Positions 31,936 to 43,946 are shown, counted from the first letter of the stretch. The stretch: 64,000 bases of DNA from Protopterus annectens (GCF_019279795.1 NC_056725.1:1749856916-1749920915), one strand, 5' to 3'. The notes: generated by a model not told the origin, from the letters alone. A program made the numbers and translations.

Positions 31936-33400
31936 TGAACATAATAGAAAGACATGAGTTGCAGTACATTTGATAGAGTGATAGGACTGGGGAAATGACA
32001 TGCAGACTCAAGATTATTTTGTTAGGTCTAATAACCCCACAGTTGCAAGATCAGTTGACTGTACAGATGAGATCTGATTCCCAGTTTGAGGCCTTCTTTG
32101 GTGGCAAATTTCTCTATAATCTAATCAAATGTCAGTAAATAAATACATATTGAGAGGGAGTTTATCTATTTTTTTCATTGTACAGACACTTTATTCCGAG
32201 CCTCCTTATATAGTTTTAGATGGTGTTGCTTCAAAAGCAAAAGTCTGGGTAATGACCTCCACTGCTTCATGCGCTGGCATTATCAGACTCCTATATGAAG
32301 CCTAACATTTTTATTCTGAAGTGAAAATTAGAGACAATTACTGCTACAGTTTGCAAAAAGCTACCAGAAAATTAAATGGATGTGAACTGCTCATCACTGA
32401 AAAAGTATCACCCTCTATAAAAAGCAACTTGTTTCCAGTGAAGGAAGTAAAAGTATATTTGTCTCATAAATAGAGGGTGGAGTGAAACAATTTGTTTTTG
32501 GTTTTAGATATATAATTTATGGCCAGAAAACTGAAACTCTCCTGCCATAACCTTAAACTAGATGAGTTCCTCATATTCACATTAAACTTCTGCTATTAGG
32601 AAATTCTAATGACAGCTGATTGGAAATGAGTCAGCACTAGTCATTTGGGCTATCAGTCTGATGGTGTACCTTCACATCATTAGTACAATTATTTGCATCA
32701 TACCAAAAAAGTGTTCTTCTGGTCAAATCAAGTGGATACTCGACAAAAGGTCAAAGCACATCAAGAATGATATGTTATATCTAATGTCTTGGGGTTTACG
32801 GAGGAGCACTAGACCCCCTACAACCCCCATGCAGGTGAGAGTGTCCCCAGCATGCCAACACCCACTTAAGTGACATAATCAGCCCCAAGATCACTGCACT
32901 TTTGAGGTTAAGACCAATGCCCCCTTGCAGTTACCCCATTCCTAACTAAAAAAATAAATGCACAGAAGTTGCAATGGGACTAGATGTCCATCTGTCACAT
33001 CATGTACTCACAACTACTCATTATCATTTCTAAGACTACTGTATGCTGTGCAGCAGTGACCTCCATGCCACCATCTTGCACTTTCATCACCTATGAATAT
33101 ACAAAGTTTAACTCCACAACATCTGAGTGATCATGTTGCAGCAGGAAAATGGATCTGCCACTCCAACCTTCCGCCACAGAGAAACCAGTTGCTTTCTACT
33201 TCCTCTGCTGAAACATTAGTAGCATAATGTACATGTAAACATAGGAGGGTGCAATACAACTTCTCATGTTACAACAGCTTAAAATATATTGCTATAACTG
33301 GAATTTCTGAGAAGCCTTTGAGAATACTGACCAGACATAGCTCACAACAGTGTAAAAGTTTTAATTGTGAATGTGAACAGCCTTAATAACAGGTTCTTTC
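31936..33400. other. Unrecognised stretch
   Basis: No ORF above about 70 codons and no motif or repeat structure that I can identify. It may be unique intergenic or intronic DNA. Confidence 0.4.
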
Positions 33401-34500
33401 TCTTAAAGGTCTCCTAAATACGCTAAATGTGGATGTCGTGCTAATCTCTGAGATGTTGTTGAAGGCCACAGACTAGGTATTGGGTACTGCTTCATAAGGG
33501 GAGAAGTATACATTGTCACAGGTGGAAAACAACAGAGGTTGGTGAGGCTGCTATGACTGTGGCAAAAGATTACATTCATGTTATACACACTTTTAATTAC
33601 AAGGCAGATATTATTGATTGTGAATGTTTAACAATGAAAGTTTGCAGAATGCTTATATGGCATATTTATATAGAATCCCAGAATCTAGAGAAAAAGAAAA
33701 TCTTGATGAGTTGATCAATTGTATTTATTCTGTAAATATCCATAATGAAATTATACTGGGAGATTTAAACTTCCCTGGATTAAAATGGAGAGCTGATGAT
33801 AATTCTAGCAGCCTGAGGAAAATATTTAGCATTGCTTTTATTGCAAACACCTTGAGACAACACAAACCAAACAGGCTTTGCTGTATGTTGGATAGCATGT
33901 ATTCCAAACTATATTAAAGCATGTGGTTATAAAATAATACTGCATATAGCTGGTAATGACCATTCTGTCATTGTCATAGCCTTACTAAACCAGTAATCTC
34001 CCATGCTAATAAAACTTCACAGGCCAACTACTAAATGGTAACTGATTATAAAAAAGCAAAAAAAAAAAAATAATCATAATAATAATAATTCTGCAGAACA
34101 TTTTATGGGAGTCTTTTTTTGTTTTGAGGATAAAGCTATAAATGCAATGTGGAATGCTTTAAGGGAATGTATTTACAAGTTTAAGATTTTAAGGAATAAT
34201 TTATTTATTTTACTTATTTGACATTTGTTAATGTCTCTCTCTGATAATGGTGAGAAGCATTTTTATCCACTGGTAACATCAATATCAGGATGAGAAACTT
34301 GATTAAGTGTAGAAATAAGTTGCTAAAACAAATGAGATCATGAGAGAGCGTGCATTGTAAGTATAAAGTAAACTACTTAAATAAGAATATTGAAGAGAGT
34401 GCAAAAAGAGATTTATGGGTGTATGAAGAGATGTTAGTTAGCATGAGGGATAGCAGGAAGACACATTTTCAATAAAATCCAAAAAGCAGGGATACTGGCT
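33400..34500 (+). pseudogene. CR1/Jockey-like LINE (CR1-A), APE endonuclease part
   Basis: Mixed frames from about 33425 read VDVVLISEMLLKATD (the endonuclease block with the catalytic Glu) and AMTVAKDYIHVIHTF (about 33550-33595). The open segment 33624-33917 has IHNEIILGDLNFPGLKW, the conserved GDxN motif followed by Trp, and NRLCCMLDSM. YKIILHIAGNDHSVIVIAL (about 33930-33980, shifted frame) is the DHS/DHN catalytic end. A degraded linker follows to about 34500. The order matches CR1/Jockey/Rex1-type LINEs. The RT half is found 1.7 kb downstream, beyond a minisatellite. Confidence 0.68.
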
Positions 34501-34530
34501 CATCTGCTGACTGTTCACTGAGGACAACAG

Positions 34531-35676
34531 AACTCACTAAGTAGTAATATAGCAATAGTGCATAGCTCAATAAGTAGTAATGCAGTAATATCGCATAGCT
34601 CATTAAGTAGTAATACAGTAGTGCCACATAACTCAATAAGTATTAATGCAGTAATGTCACATAGCTCAATGAGTAGTAATGCAGTAATGCTGCATAGCTC
34701 AGTAAGTAGTAATACAGTAATGTCACATAGCTCAATAAGTAGTAATGCAGTAATGTCTCATAGCTCAATAAGTAGTAATGCAGTAATGTCTCATAGCTCA
34801 ATAAGTAGTAATGCAATAATGCCACATAGCTCAATGTGTAGTAATACAGTAATGTTGCATAGCTCAGTAAGTAGTAATACAGTAATGTTGCATAGCTCAG
34901 TAAGTATTAATGCAGTAATCTTGCATAGCTCAATAAGTAGTAATGCAGTAATGTCACATAGCTCAGTAAGTATTAATGCAGTAATGTTGCATAGCTCAAT
35001 AAGTAGTAATGCAGTAATGTCACATAGCTCAGAAAGTAGTAATACAGTAATGTCCCATAGCTCAGTAAGTAGTAATACAGTAATGTTGCATAGCTCAATA
35101 AGTAGTAATGCAGTAATGCCACATAGCTCAATGAGGAGTAATACAGTAATGTTCCATAGCTCAGTAAGTAGTAATACAGTAATGTTGCATAGCTCAGTAA
35201 GTATTAATGCAGTAATGTTGCATAGCTCAATAAGTAGTAATGCAGTAATGTCACATAGTTCAGCAAGTAGTAATACAGTAATATCACATAGCTCAATAAG
35301 TAGTAATACAGTAATGTCACATAGCTGAATAAGTATTAATGCAGTAATGTTACATAGCTCAATAAGTAGTAATACAGTAATGTCACATAGCTCACTAAGT
35401 AGTAATACAGTAATGTTGCATAGCTCAGTAAGTAGTAATACAATAATGTCACATAGCTCAGTAAGTAGTAATACAGTCATGTCAAATAACTCAGTAAGTA
35501 GTAATGCAGTATTGTCGCTTAGCTCAGTAAGTAGTAATACAATAATGTTGCATAGCTCAATAAGTAGTAATGCAGTAATGTCACATAGCTCAATAAGTAG
35601 TAATACAGTAATGTCGCATAGCTCAGTAAGTAGTAATATAGTAATGTCGCATAGCTCAGCAAGTAGTAATACAGTA
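34531..35676. repeat. 33-bp minisatellite, ~35 copies (left block)
   Basis: Tandem array of a 33-base unit containing AGTAATGTCACATAGCTC and TAAGTAGTAATACAG. The unit is a multiple of three, so the plus frame gives an 11-residue repeat SSNAVMSHSSI (256 aa from 34558 plus 131 aa from 35347). The minus strand is also open, with an LTELCDITVLL-type repeat (229 aa, 34791-35480). Double-strand openness shows that the ORFs follow from the unit and are not evidence of coding. Variation is confined to a few positions (GCA/ACA, TCA/TTG, GTA/ATA). A continuation lies right of the MITE at 36095-36240. Confidence 0.95.
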
Positions 35677-36094
35677 GGATCTATATTGCAACATCAAACT
35701 AAAACAAGTTTGAACGTTGTAATATTGAACCCTAAAGTCTGAAAGTGGAAAATAGCAAAGCCATGGCACATCGACTTTTTTCCCCAGGGAAAAAAAAAGG
35801 GTGGGCCATTTTCAGAGCTTTGCTATTTCCTCCACTGTGGTGAAAGCTCGGAGTGGGTATATTTAAGTAGGGGGGTGTGGGGGGCACAGTCCCCCACGTT
35901 GGGGGATGTGGTGGGCAAAGCCCCCCACTTCAGTTTAGGTTTAAGGTTAATTTTTTTTTGTCACAGAACAGTGATTTTTTTCCCTGGGGAAAAAAATCGC
36001 TGTTCTGTGCTTTTAGTTTTGTTGGGTTTTGAACATAACTCTTCGATATTACAACAATCGAACTTTTGTAAGTTCGATGTTGTGATATAGACCC
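35677..36094. mobile_element. 418-bp foldback MITE inserted in the 33-bp minisatellite
   Basis: The termini are GGATCTATATTGCAACATC and its inverted partner GATGTTGTGATATAGACCC. The terminal inverted repeats extend about 50 bases with mismatches (GTTGTAATATTGAA versus GTTGTAATATCGAA). The 8-bp direct repeat ATACAGTA at 35669-35676 and 36095-36102 marks the target; a minisatellite unit normally has this once. The interior is also palindromic: GGAAAATAGCAAAGCC opposite GCTTTGCTATTTCC, and CACAGAACAGTGATTTTTTT opposite its near complement at 35985-36010. No ORF matches a transposase. It is a non-autonomous DNA element of uncertain superfamily; the 8-bp target suggests hAT. Confidence 0.82.
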
Positions 36095-36240
36095 ATACAG
36101 TAATTTTGCATAGCTCCGTAAGTACTAATACAGTAATGTCGCACATCTCAGTAAGTAGTAATACAGTAATGCCGCATAGCTCAACAAGTAGTAATAGAGT
36201 AATGTCGCATAGATCAGTAAGTAGTAATACAGCAATGTCT
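36095..36240. repeat. 33-bp minisatellite, ~4 copies (right block)
   Basis: Continuation of the array at 34531-35676 after the MITE: units with TAGTAATACAGTAATG and CATAGCTC, somewhat more diverged (CGCACATCTC, AGATCAG) than the central units, as is common at array edges. Confidence 0.9.
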
Positions 36241-37370
36241 AGTCAAAATTAGAAGGATGGGGTATTCAAAGGTTACTAAGATTGAAATTATTGATATTCT
36301 TGGAAAACTGGATTAAGCAATATCCTTGGGGACAGAATTTCTAATAAATACATAAAATCACTTGGGAAAGTCTTGGAGAAACCCCTAAAATGTATTTGTA
36401 CAGTTGGTTATAAAACTGCACAGGACCAGATGACGGAAATTTGCCACTATAAAACCAATTCATAAAGGAAAAGATCAATGTGAGAGCAATAACAGTTTAG
36501 GCCTATCAGCTTGTTATCCATTGCAAGAAATTCATGGAGCCTTTCATTCTGAAAATTCTTCTAGAAGACTTAGACAATATTGGTTTGCATAACATTCACT
36601 TACTGACATGCATATCAACAGATTATTGTACCTATTGAACAGAAAACTCATACAGATGGGATTTTTATTCATTTCACCCCTAGGTTTGACAAAATCGACT
36701 ATAATGTATTATTAAACAAAATGTGTAAGGTAGGTATCTCAAAACCATTGGTGGGGTGAATAAGCGATTAGTTAAGTAAAGAGATTATGGCAAACTAAAT
36801 ACAGGGCATGTTACAGAAAAGAAATGGACTATGGTTGAGAGCTATCATAGGGAGGTTGATATTGGGCCTGGATCTGTTTAGTTTATATGCTTTTAGAAAC
36901 TGCAGTACCATATGATTGTCTTTTACTGTGTTTGCAGTACCATATTGTTGTCTTTTACTGTCTTTATGCAGATGATTAGCAACTTGGGAAGTATGTCACA
37001 AGTTTGCAGGACTAGGAAAACTTCATTCATACCTAGATGATTTGAATGTATAAATTGAGACAAAGATTATGAATATAACCATTGACTAAACCAAGCAGAT
37101 TTATTTTGGTCCAAGGCATTCACATTAATTTTTATAAAACAGAGGAAAAGAGGACAGAAAATGTACATTTATTTAAAGATCTAGGGTGTGCAGATTGATA
37201 ATACCCTTATTTTTGTCATCATGTTGACTGTGGTGCGAGGGATTGTAACAAGATTTTTGACTGTATTAAAAATTTTATGAAATCAAGAAAACCTAAGGTG
37301 TTGAAACAATTTGTAGCAGTTTAATCAGTTAGAAAAGTAAGCATGGTAGTAGCATATGTTTTTTTTCCCC
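36241..37370 (+). pseudogene. CR1-A continuation: reverse transcriptase part
   Basis: Mixed-frame RT. ATIKPIHKGKDQCESNN (about 36445-36495) is the block preceding the fingers, then YRPISL-like decayed sequence. EPFILKILLEDLDNIGLHNIH follows at about 36537-36598, ahead of a motif-A-like stretch FDKIDYNVLLNKMCKVGIS at about 36687-36742. The catalytic pair is not clear (MQMISNLG in one frame near 36968). Later, CINxDKDYEYN-like and QIDNTLIFVIMLTVV sequence is consistent with the RT C-terminal region. It belongs with the endonuclease part at 33.4-34.5 kb by orientation and family, leaving the minisatellite between the two. Heavily decayed. Confidence 0.58.
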
Positions 37371-37408
37371 AAATCTAAGAAAACAAGATTGGAGGGTTCA
37401 GAAAAAAG

Positions 37409-37501
37409 ATTTATTTTATTTATTTATTTACATTTGTTGACTGGGAGTGTCCGACTGGACGTAGGTCCATTTTCAGCGGAGGCCCGGGGAGAAAAGCTCC
37501 A
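37409..37501 (-). mobile_element. Retroposon tail repeat, copy 1
   Basis: The plus strand reads (TTTA)n, CATTTGTTGACTGGGAGTGT and TTTTCAGCGGAGGCCCGGGG. On the minus strand this is a 3' end running into a (TAAA)n tail. A second copy lies at 43083-43170. Only the 3' part is visible; the parent may be a SINE or LINE. Confidence 0.6.
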
Positions 37502-37539
37502 CAAAGATTTGCAAAGATAATCCATAATCTGGATTCTGG

Positions 37540-37776
37540 AGATGTAGCCATATGAGGAAAAGCTTGCTAGGCTAAAGTTGCCCTCAGTGCCCTATAGACA
37601 AAGATTATGTAATTTGATCTTAGAGCATAGGGCAAAATCCCCTTACATGGGTTTTTGGATGATATTATCTTGCACTCAAAACACTTTGTCTGCCATTAGG
37701 GTGTTGCAAGATATTTTATGACAGCTTCAAATATTTTCAGAGTACACAATAAATAAAAGTAAAACAAAGGCTATAG
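37540..37776 (+). pseudogene. L1-like RT scrap, copy 1
   Basis: Frames around 37640-37690 read GFLDDIILHSKH-like, with the Asp pair of RT motif C preceded by Leu where Ala is usual. SEYTINKSKTKAI follows at 37738-37776, equivalent to the L1 segment GYTINYSKS-x after the YADD box. The same scrap is duplicated at 38624 and continues there with QYPYLWVHEKMKHLGV. Too short for a subfamily. Confidence 0.55.
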
Positions 37777-38621
37777 TGAATACCCATCAATGAATGCCCA
37801 TCAATGGCTGCCTTAACACAACAGTACAAACCTTGCAGACATTTGTGATCACAAAAAAGTAATGGCCTTATCATTAAAAAAAACTCACTTGATAAGTCTC
37901 TATACCCCCATGCAATATCACTACTTTGATGCAGCCTACCTATAAAACAGCCCAAAGGTAAACTTAATCCTCCACTAGCAGATGCATTTTCTATGAATCT
38001 GGGTTTTCATGCTATTTTAATGAATGTGAGTTTTGCCGTTTCAATGAGTATGAGTTTCCAGGGCAGAGAAGTTTACAGCTCATGCTAAATCTGTATTCAT
38101 TGTGAGACTGTATTGCTAGTTTAGCAAATGACTATCTGTGTTTGTGTTATTTTATTTCAATATCTGTAAACATTGTGGAAGTAAGTAAGAAAACAGTATG
38201 CACACTGATAGATTTGAACAATGTGTATGGTAACTGGTTAGAAATAGCCAAGTAATGGAACACTGGAATGGCTGGGGAGGGGGCTGCTGTTGGAGGGTGG
38301 GTGTTGCTGCAAGAGGGGTTGCTTGGGGGTGGAAATCTATTACCCTGCTAGGGCCCTATTTGACTATGATCCAGTTCTGGTATTTAAAGTAGGAAATAAG
38401 TACACAAAGGTAGTTGCAGTTTAACTACATTGCAAGGTATCTTTTTCTTCTTATCCATTTAAATGATTTAAGGAAATTACTGGGGTGGCTTTCTTGGGGA
38501 GTGACTTACCTGTGGGTGTGGCTCAAATAAGGTTGTTTTGTGAGTATGTTGTGGGTAGGGCATAAGGGGGCACCGGAGCACTACTTCGCCTAGGGTGCCA
38601 TTTCAGCTAAGGCCGGCCCTG
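37628..38621 (+). repeat. Segmental tandem duplication, copy 1 (with internal deletion)
   Basis: Copy 1 consists of an L1 RT scrap (37628-37776, matching 38624-38770) joined directly to L2 C-terminal plus hAT-end sequence (37793-38621, matching 39578-40647 apart from a SINE). Compared with copy 2 it lacks about 800 bases (38771-39577). Since those 800 bases contain the natural continuation of the L1 scrap and of the L2 ORF, copy 1 is the deleted one. The copy ends GGCCGGCCCTG, a hAT-like terminus. Confidence 0.82.
37975..38621 (+). mobile_element. hAT-like element right end, copy 1
   Basis: The segment from about GCATTTTCTATGAATC to the terminal GGCCGGCCCTG. The last bases are typical of the right inverted repeat of one group of hAT elements (CAGGGCCGGCC inverted). 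No left end is visible. It shares an internal module (ATTGTGAGACTGTATTGC and TAATGGAACACTGGAATGGC) with the 3' part of the element at 52351-54663, which has different termini. It has no coding content. Confidence 0.55.
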
Positions 38622-38934
38622 AGTAGGGCAAAATCCCCTTACATGGGTTTTTGGATGATATTATCTTGCACTCAAAACACTGTCTGCCATTAGGGTGTTG
38701 CAAGATATTTTATGACAGCTTCAAATATTTTCAGAGTACACAATAAATAAAAGTAAAACAAAGGCTATAGCAGCAAATTATGCGAATAAACAAGAATTGG
38801 TTCAACAATACCCATATTTATGGGTACATGAAAAGATGAAGCATTTAGGCGTATAGAGTAAAAAGACTCTGTTATGGTAGCTAAGGATAAGAGAAAAGGG
38901 GCAAAGTAAAACATTATTAACAAATTCAACATAT

Positions 38935-39640
38935 TCCTCAACAAGCTTCACACAGCTGCAGGTCCAGCTGAAATAATTCAGTAAGTCAGCAATGCCACTT
39001 TTGTATGCACAGCCTTCTCCATGCAGGAGCTGTAAAATTTTACACAAGCGGCATACAAATTCAGTCGAAAACTGTCTCTAAGCATACGATCTAGCACTAA
39101 ACCTCATAAAACTAAATGATGGTCTTCCATTCTAAGAACATAACTGCTCCTACACTTAATAAAATTTCATCTCAAAATATAAAAACAGATACCATCCCAT
39201 ATGCAAAACTGCTAGGGATCACAACTGACAATCTACTCAAACTGGATACACGTTTCCTATGCACCATCAAAAAGACTCCTCTAAAACTTGGCCACCTATA
39301 TAAGGTCAAAACTTTCTAACAGACTAGCTGTAAAACCACTGATGCTGGTTATCTCCTACCTTCTCTGGCATATGCCCCCCTATATTTACTACCTCCAAAC
39401 ACTTCAACTAAACAAGCTATCCCACTGCTATAACAAAACAACTTGATTTGCTACTGCGCTACCCTCACAAACCTACCAATGTGCAGCCTTATACAAAGTT
39501 ACAATGGTTAGAACTTCTTAATCTCATTAAATACTCCAATTATATGTGGTTCACTCCCTACTACAAAAATACAAGTAAATGCCCATCAATGGCTGCCTTA
39601 ATACAACAGTACAAACCTTGCAGACATTTGTGATCACAAA
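38935..39640 (+). pseudogene. L2-like LINE, RT C-terminal fragment
   Basis: The open segment 39116-39319 (67 aa) starts MMVFHSKNITAP, equivalent to the KTKxMVF motif that follows the RT catalytic core in L2/Jockey-type LINEs. KLLGITTDNLLKLDTRF (YLGIWLD-like) and KKTPLKLGHLYKVKTF come next. The shifted frame gives LLYMPPYIYYLQTL and CYNKTTRFATALPS (about 39365-39465), matching the L2 pattern LDYGD-x-VYHxALRFITG. YKVTMVRTS then aligns with the following LY..VGW..L block. Decayed, with stops and frameshifts. Confidence 0.62.
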
Positions 39641-40268
39641 AAAGTGATGGCCTTATCGTTAAAAAAAACTAACTTGATAAGTCCCTGTACCCCCATGCAA
39701 TATCACTACTTTCATACAGCCTACCTATAAAACAGCCCAAAGGTAAACTTAATCTTCCACTAGCCAGATGCATTTTCTATGAATCTGGGTTTTCATGCTA
39801 TTTTAATGAATGTGAGTTTTGCCGTTTCAATGAGTATGAGTTTCCAGGGCAGAGAAGTTTACAGCTCATGCTAAATCTGTATTCATTGTGAGATTGTATT
39901 GTTTGTTTAGCAAATGGCTATCTGTGTTTGTGTTATTTTAGTTCAATATCTGTAAACATTGTGGAAGTAAATAAGAAAACAGTATGCACACTGATAGATT
40001 TGAACAATGTGTATGGTAACTGGTGAAAAATAGCCAAGTAATGGAACACTGGAATGGCTGGGGAGGGGGCTGCAGTTGGAGGGTGGGTGTTGCTGCAAGA
40101 GGGGTTGCTCGGGGGTGGCAGTCTATTACCCTGCTAGGGTCCTATTTGAGTATGACCCAGTTCTGGTATTTAAAGTAGGAAATAAGTACACAAAGGTAGC
40201 TGCAGTTTAACTACATTACAAGGTATCTTTTTCTTCTTATCCATTTAAATGATTTAAGGAAATTACTG

Positions 40269-40503
40269 ATAATACCCGCGGTGGTGGTGCTGCAGTAGCA
40301 TTGTCGCCTCACAGTAAGATGCTGTCCGGTTCGATTCTCAGCTAGAGTGTCTTCTGCGTGGAGACATGCATGAATGGACGTACCTTCGTTGAAGGTTGTG
40401 CATCAGGGCTGGTAACTCAGCACGTAAAAATCAACTACCAAACATTAGCGGACGGGAGTTCCGCTGTGGCAACCCCTAACCGGGAAAAGCCAAAAGACAC
40501 AGC
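40269..40503 (+). mobile_element. tRNA-SINE copy 3, near full length
   Basis: The tRNA-like head reads GGTGCTGCAGTAGCATTGTC (A-box region) and CCGGTTCGATTCTCAGC (good B-box). The body includes GACATGCATGAATGGACG and the end is TTCCGCTGTGGCAACCCCTA, then ACCGGGAAAAGCC. It is absent from the paralogous site at about 38480 in copy 1 of the duplication, which gives a clean empty site. Only ACTG is clearly duplicated at the edges. Confidence 0.85.
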
Positions 40504-40647
40504 AACTGGAGTGGCTTTCTTGGGGAGTGACTTACCTGTGGGTGTGGCTCAAATAAGGTTGTTTTGTGAGTATGTTGTGGGTAGGGCGTAAGGGGGCGCC
40601 GGAGCACTACTTCGCCTAGGGTGCCATTTCAGCTAAGGCCGGCCCTG

Positions 40648-43082
40648 CTTAGTGTACAAAGCTAGACATGATAATTTTTATGGAAATGATTTTGAGAATC
40701 AAAATGAGAGAAAATCTAGAGAAATTCAGACTGTTAGAAACTTAAAGAAAAGTGGGAAAAGCTTGACATCATTTAAAAGAAGCTATTTGTGAGTTTTATG
40801 GTTGAGTTTGCTACAAGTTTTATGCAGGCAAATAGGGCCTTGTGCACGTCTAAATACCATACTGTTACTGTATTTTATAGTACATTATTATTATCTACAA
40901 TGGTTGTAGTCTTGAAACCAGTGCTGCAAATGTATCATATTTAAAATATGCTAAACTTCCCTCCTAACTTGCCCATATCATTTTTAAGTGAATACATTTG
41001 CTACTAAATGAAATTCCAGTGTTGGTTCATTGTTGATCCTTGTGAATGAACCAATGGAGGAAATAGAAGAGATACCTAACGCCTTTGTCACTGAAGAGTC
41101 TGAGAAAATTATGACTAACTATTGTACAACCCCAAAGTAGAATCCATTGCTATTCCAAAAAGTCTCTATGGCCATCACACCCACTCTATTATCTTAAAAT
41201 GTGGCAAATAAAATCAAAAAAGTCTGTGACAGAAAATTGGAGCATATTGCTCAAACAATAATCCATAACTGTGTGTGGGTATATCAGGATTTACCTATTG
41301 TTGATGTGTTCTGATCAAGAGGGAAAGCCAGCGTGATTAAACAAAGCCAATCAGGCATAAATGCTGACAGACCCACAAACAGGAGTGGATTATTGCTTTT
41401 ATACAGTGACATTATTTAAGAACGACATTGCTTACCTTTTCTAAATAATGTCTTTGTATAATGGCACTTCAATCTTCTTTCGTGTTGTTTTCTGTGGGCT
41501 GATATGTTGCAGAACTGTTTAGGACTTGCATTTCCCATGCTTGTACAGTAAATCAGTGCCGTACAGGAGACGCAATGGAGAAAAGGGAACCTCCATTGCT
41601 GTTTTTTTTTTTAAATCTTTATAAAGTCAGGATTGTATGATAGACAGCACAGAAATACAAAGAAAATCAAGCATTTTTCTGTTTCTTTATTTTTACAGAA
41701 CATATCCTAGCATATGCAAACAGAGAGTCTGGCTGCTGAGTGGTACATTAATGGCCAGACTTTTTACTATTTCTTTATGCTCAATTTACAATGGGCACAC
41801 TGATTACCAATCAGTCATTATATAATCCAGTAGAGTGGATATCCTTGTTCCCAAATACCTGAAGATTGTTGTTTCTCCTTTTATCATAATATAGTTCACC
41901 TTATCAGCATCACCATACTTCTTGTATTATGTTGCAGTCTTGGAATGAAGCAGGGGTCATCCTATTGCACAGCAGTGGGGACTCTTAACAAGATTCACAA
42001 TTGTATATGTCCTTTTTTACTTCTCATCTGTTTTGCAAAACCCTCTGAAACTAAACTAATATAATGAAATGTGGTGCCTACCAAAAGGCACACAGCATGT
42101 CTTAGGCAGAGGCATAAAACAAAAGACCACAGTAGTTAAGATGACAGATGTAATACTAAACAGCCTAGACAAGCAGAAATGTATCATTGACTGTCAGTCA
42201 TTTTTCAGCAGACTTGTCCAGCCCAATGTTGATCCTTGCTGAGGGCAGGTGTCTTCCACAGAACATATCAGACTATGTATATGAGTTTCATAGAGGTCCA
42301 TCTTAGAATCCTTCCTTTTTCCCTGTTCTAGTGAATTAGTTCTGAAATTGTTACAATACCTCCACACTGTTATAGAATGCGGATGACTCTGCTTGCCTCT
42401 TCCCTTTTGTAAATCATTTCCTACCAGTATATATGCAGCAAACACAAGTATATTTTTACAGAATCAGCTTGGGAGTATTGATAACGGTTATGCAACGTGC
42501 TCCAGTCCATGCAGTTTGCAAGTGAAGCCAGGGGAAATTCAAACCTATAAGATGATGCTCATGTTAGCAGCTCACAGCCTTAACTTTTTTCACCTATACT
42601 GCCATAGGGTTATACTTTGTCCCCTTCTATACTATTTTGTCAACTAAATAATTTTACAGCATTAAGAGTATTGACATCTTCAGAGCACCTCATTTTTGAA
42701 TGCTGAGAAAACTAATTTGAATTTTCATAGAAATACTCGAACACTAAGCCAAGATCATTATCCGGTGTTAGCCTAAACAACAGTAAAGGCATTAGAGTTG
42801 AATAATGTGTCAAGTATACAGATTTACACATTCTTCAACAGATAAAATATTTAATTCTTGCAAAACATGTACAATAAATTGACCAAAATCACTCAAAATA
42901 CTTTATTCACTGTGAAGCCATAATAGTAAAAAACCTTCCCAGCTTGTAACACAAATCCAGGACATCCAACTGTCTATCTAGTGAGCTCCTGTTTACTTAG
43001 AGGAGCTGAAGCTTTATGAATAATAATAAAACTAAGCTTTATAAATTAAAATAAGCATGCCACAGTCTCTGCAGGTTTACAG
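40648..43082. other. Unrecognised stretch
   Basis: No gene or mobile element recognised. ORFs are short (up to 84 codons) and motif-free. Possibly unique sequence. Confidence 0.4.
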
Positions 43083-43170
43083 CTATTTATTTATTTAACA
43101 TTTGTTTACCGGGAAAATCCAACTTGGAATGAGCCAATTTTCAGCAAAGACCCGGGGAGAAATGCTCCAG
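43083..43170 (-). mobile_element. Retroposon tail repeat, copy 2
   Basis: (TTTA)n, then ACATTTGTTTACCGGGAAAA and CAATTTTCAGCAAAGACCCG on the plus strand; same family and orientation as 37409-37501. The 3' tail is (TAAA)n on the minus strand. Confidence 0.6.
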
Positions 43171-43946
43171 ACACATGCTTTCCTCTGTTGCTCACTGCTG
43201 TTGGTCATTAGCTTACAAAAGTGACCTGCTCCTTATATGAGCCCATCTGTACTATCCACAATCCATTTAACAACACCCATGTTGATACTTTACAGATATA
43301 CCCTCATGATATGTCCTGCTAACTTCTGCTGGACACTCACAAAGGCTATACTTCATGTGGTAACAGAATTCTTGGAATCTGTATTTCTTGTCTGTGGAAT
43401 AACATTCAGACTAACTACAGTACTCTCAATTTTTTGGTATTTTCCAACCAATACTCAAAATCACATGCACATACTGTGTAGTTACCTTACTAATCCTGTC
43501 TGGTAGTCACATGTCTATTCATTTGCTTAATAATACTTACCTTTCTCTTCACTTCTGAGGAAATTGTATAATTAATAATTGATTTTACTGTTGTGCATCA
43601 TTCTCCTATGCTTGATACTCTTACATCACCTTCTAGCACATCTGTGAATTTAATTCTTCATTATGACTGCATGTTTTTTGTAACAACTAGTTATAGCTGA
43701 TAATCGTGTATAACAGAGAGGGTTGTGATTGGGGCTCTCTGATCGTAACCATGTTATTATGAGTTCGAGATATGGATGCCTTCTCTCTTGAGGTGAATCT
43801 TGGCATCCATGTTGAGAACACATAATAACTGGTTGATTGGTGAGATAAAACAAAATGAACCAGGAATCCAGGAATCCAGGACGCCAAAAAGGAACGCCAG
43901 TAGTAGCCAAAAGTACATAAAACCATTTATTGTGTACAAGAGGTTT

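Larger units (their letters stand above)
38624..40647 (+). repeat. Segmental tandem duplication, copy 2 (complete, with later SINE)
   Basis: The fuller copy: L1 RT scrap (38624-38930), L2-like RT C-terminus (38935-39640), hAT right end (about 39758-40647). Identity to copy 1 is high by eye in both shared blocks. A tRNA-SINE at 40269-40503 is present only here, so it landed after the duplication. The copy ends GGCCGGCCCTG at 40647, like copy 1. Confidence 0.82.

Noticed and set aside
34558..35742. Ser/Asn-rich 256- and 131-aa ORFs and the 229-aa minus ORF
   Set aside because: Both strands are open because of the 33-bp unit; no sign of a real protein.
34531..36240. CRISPR-like array of 33-bp repeats
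   Set aside because: Units are contiguous with no unique spacers, the DNA is eukaryotic, and there are no cas-like genes.
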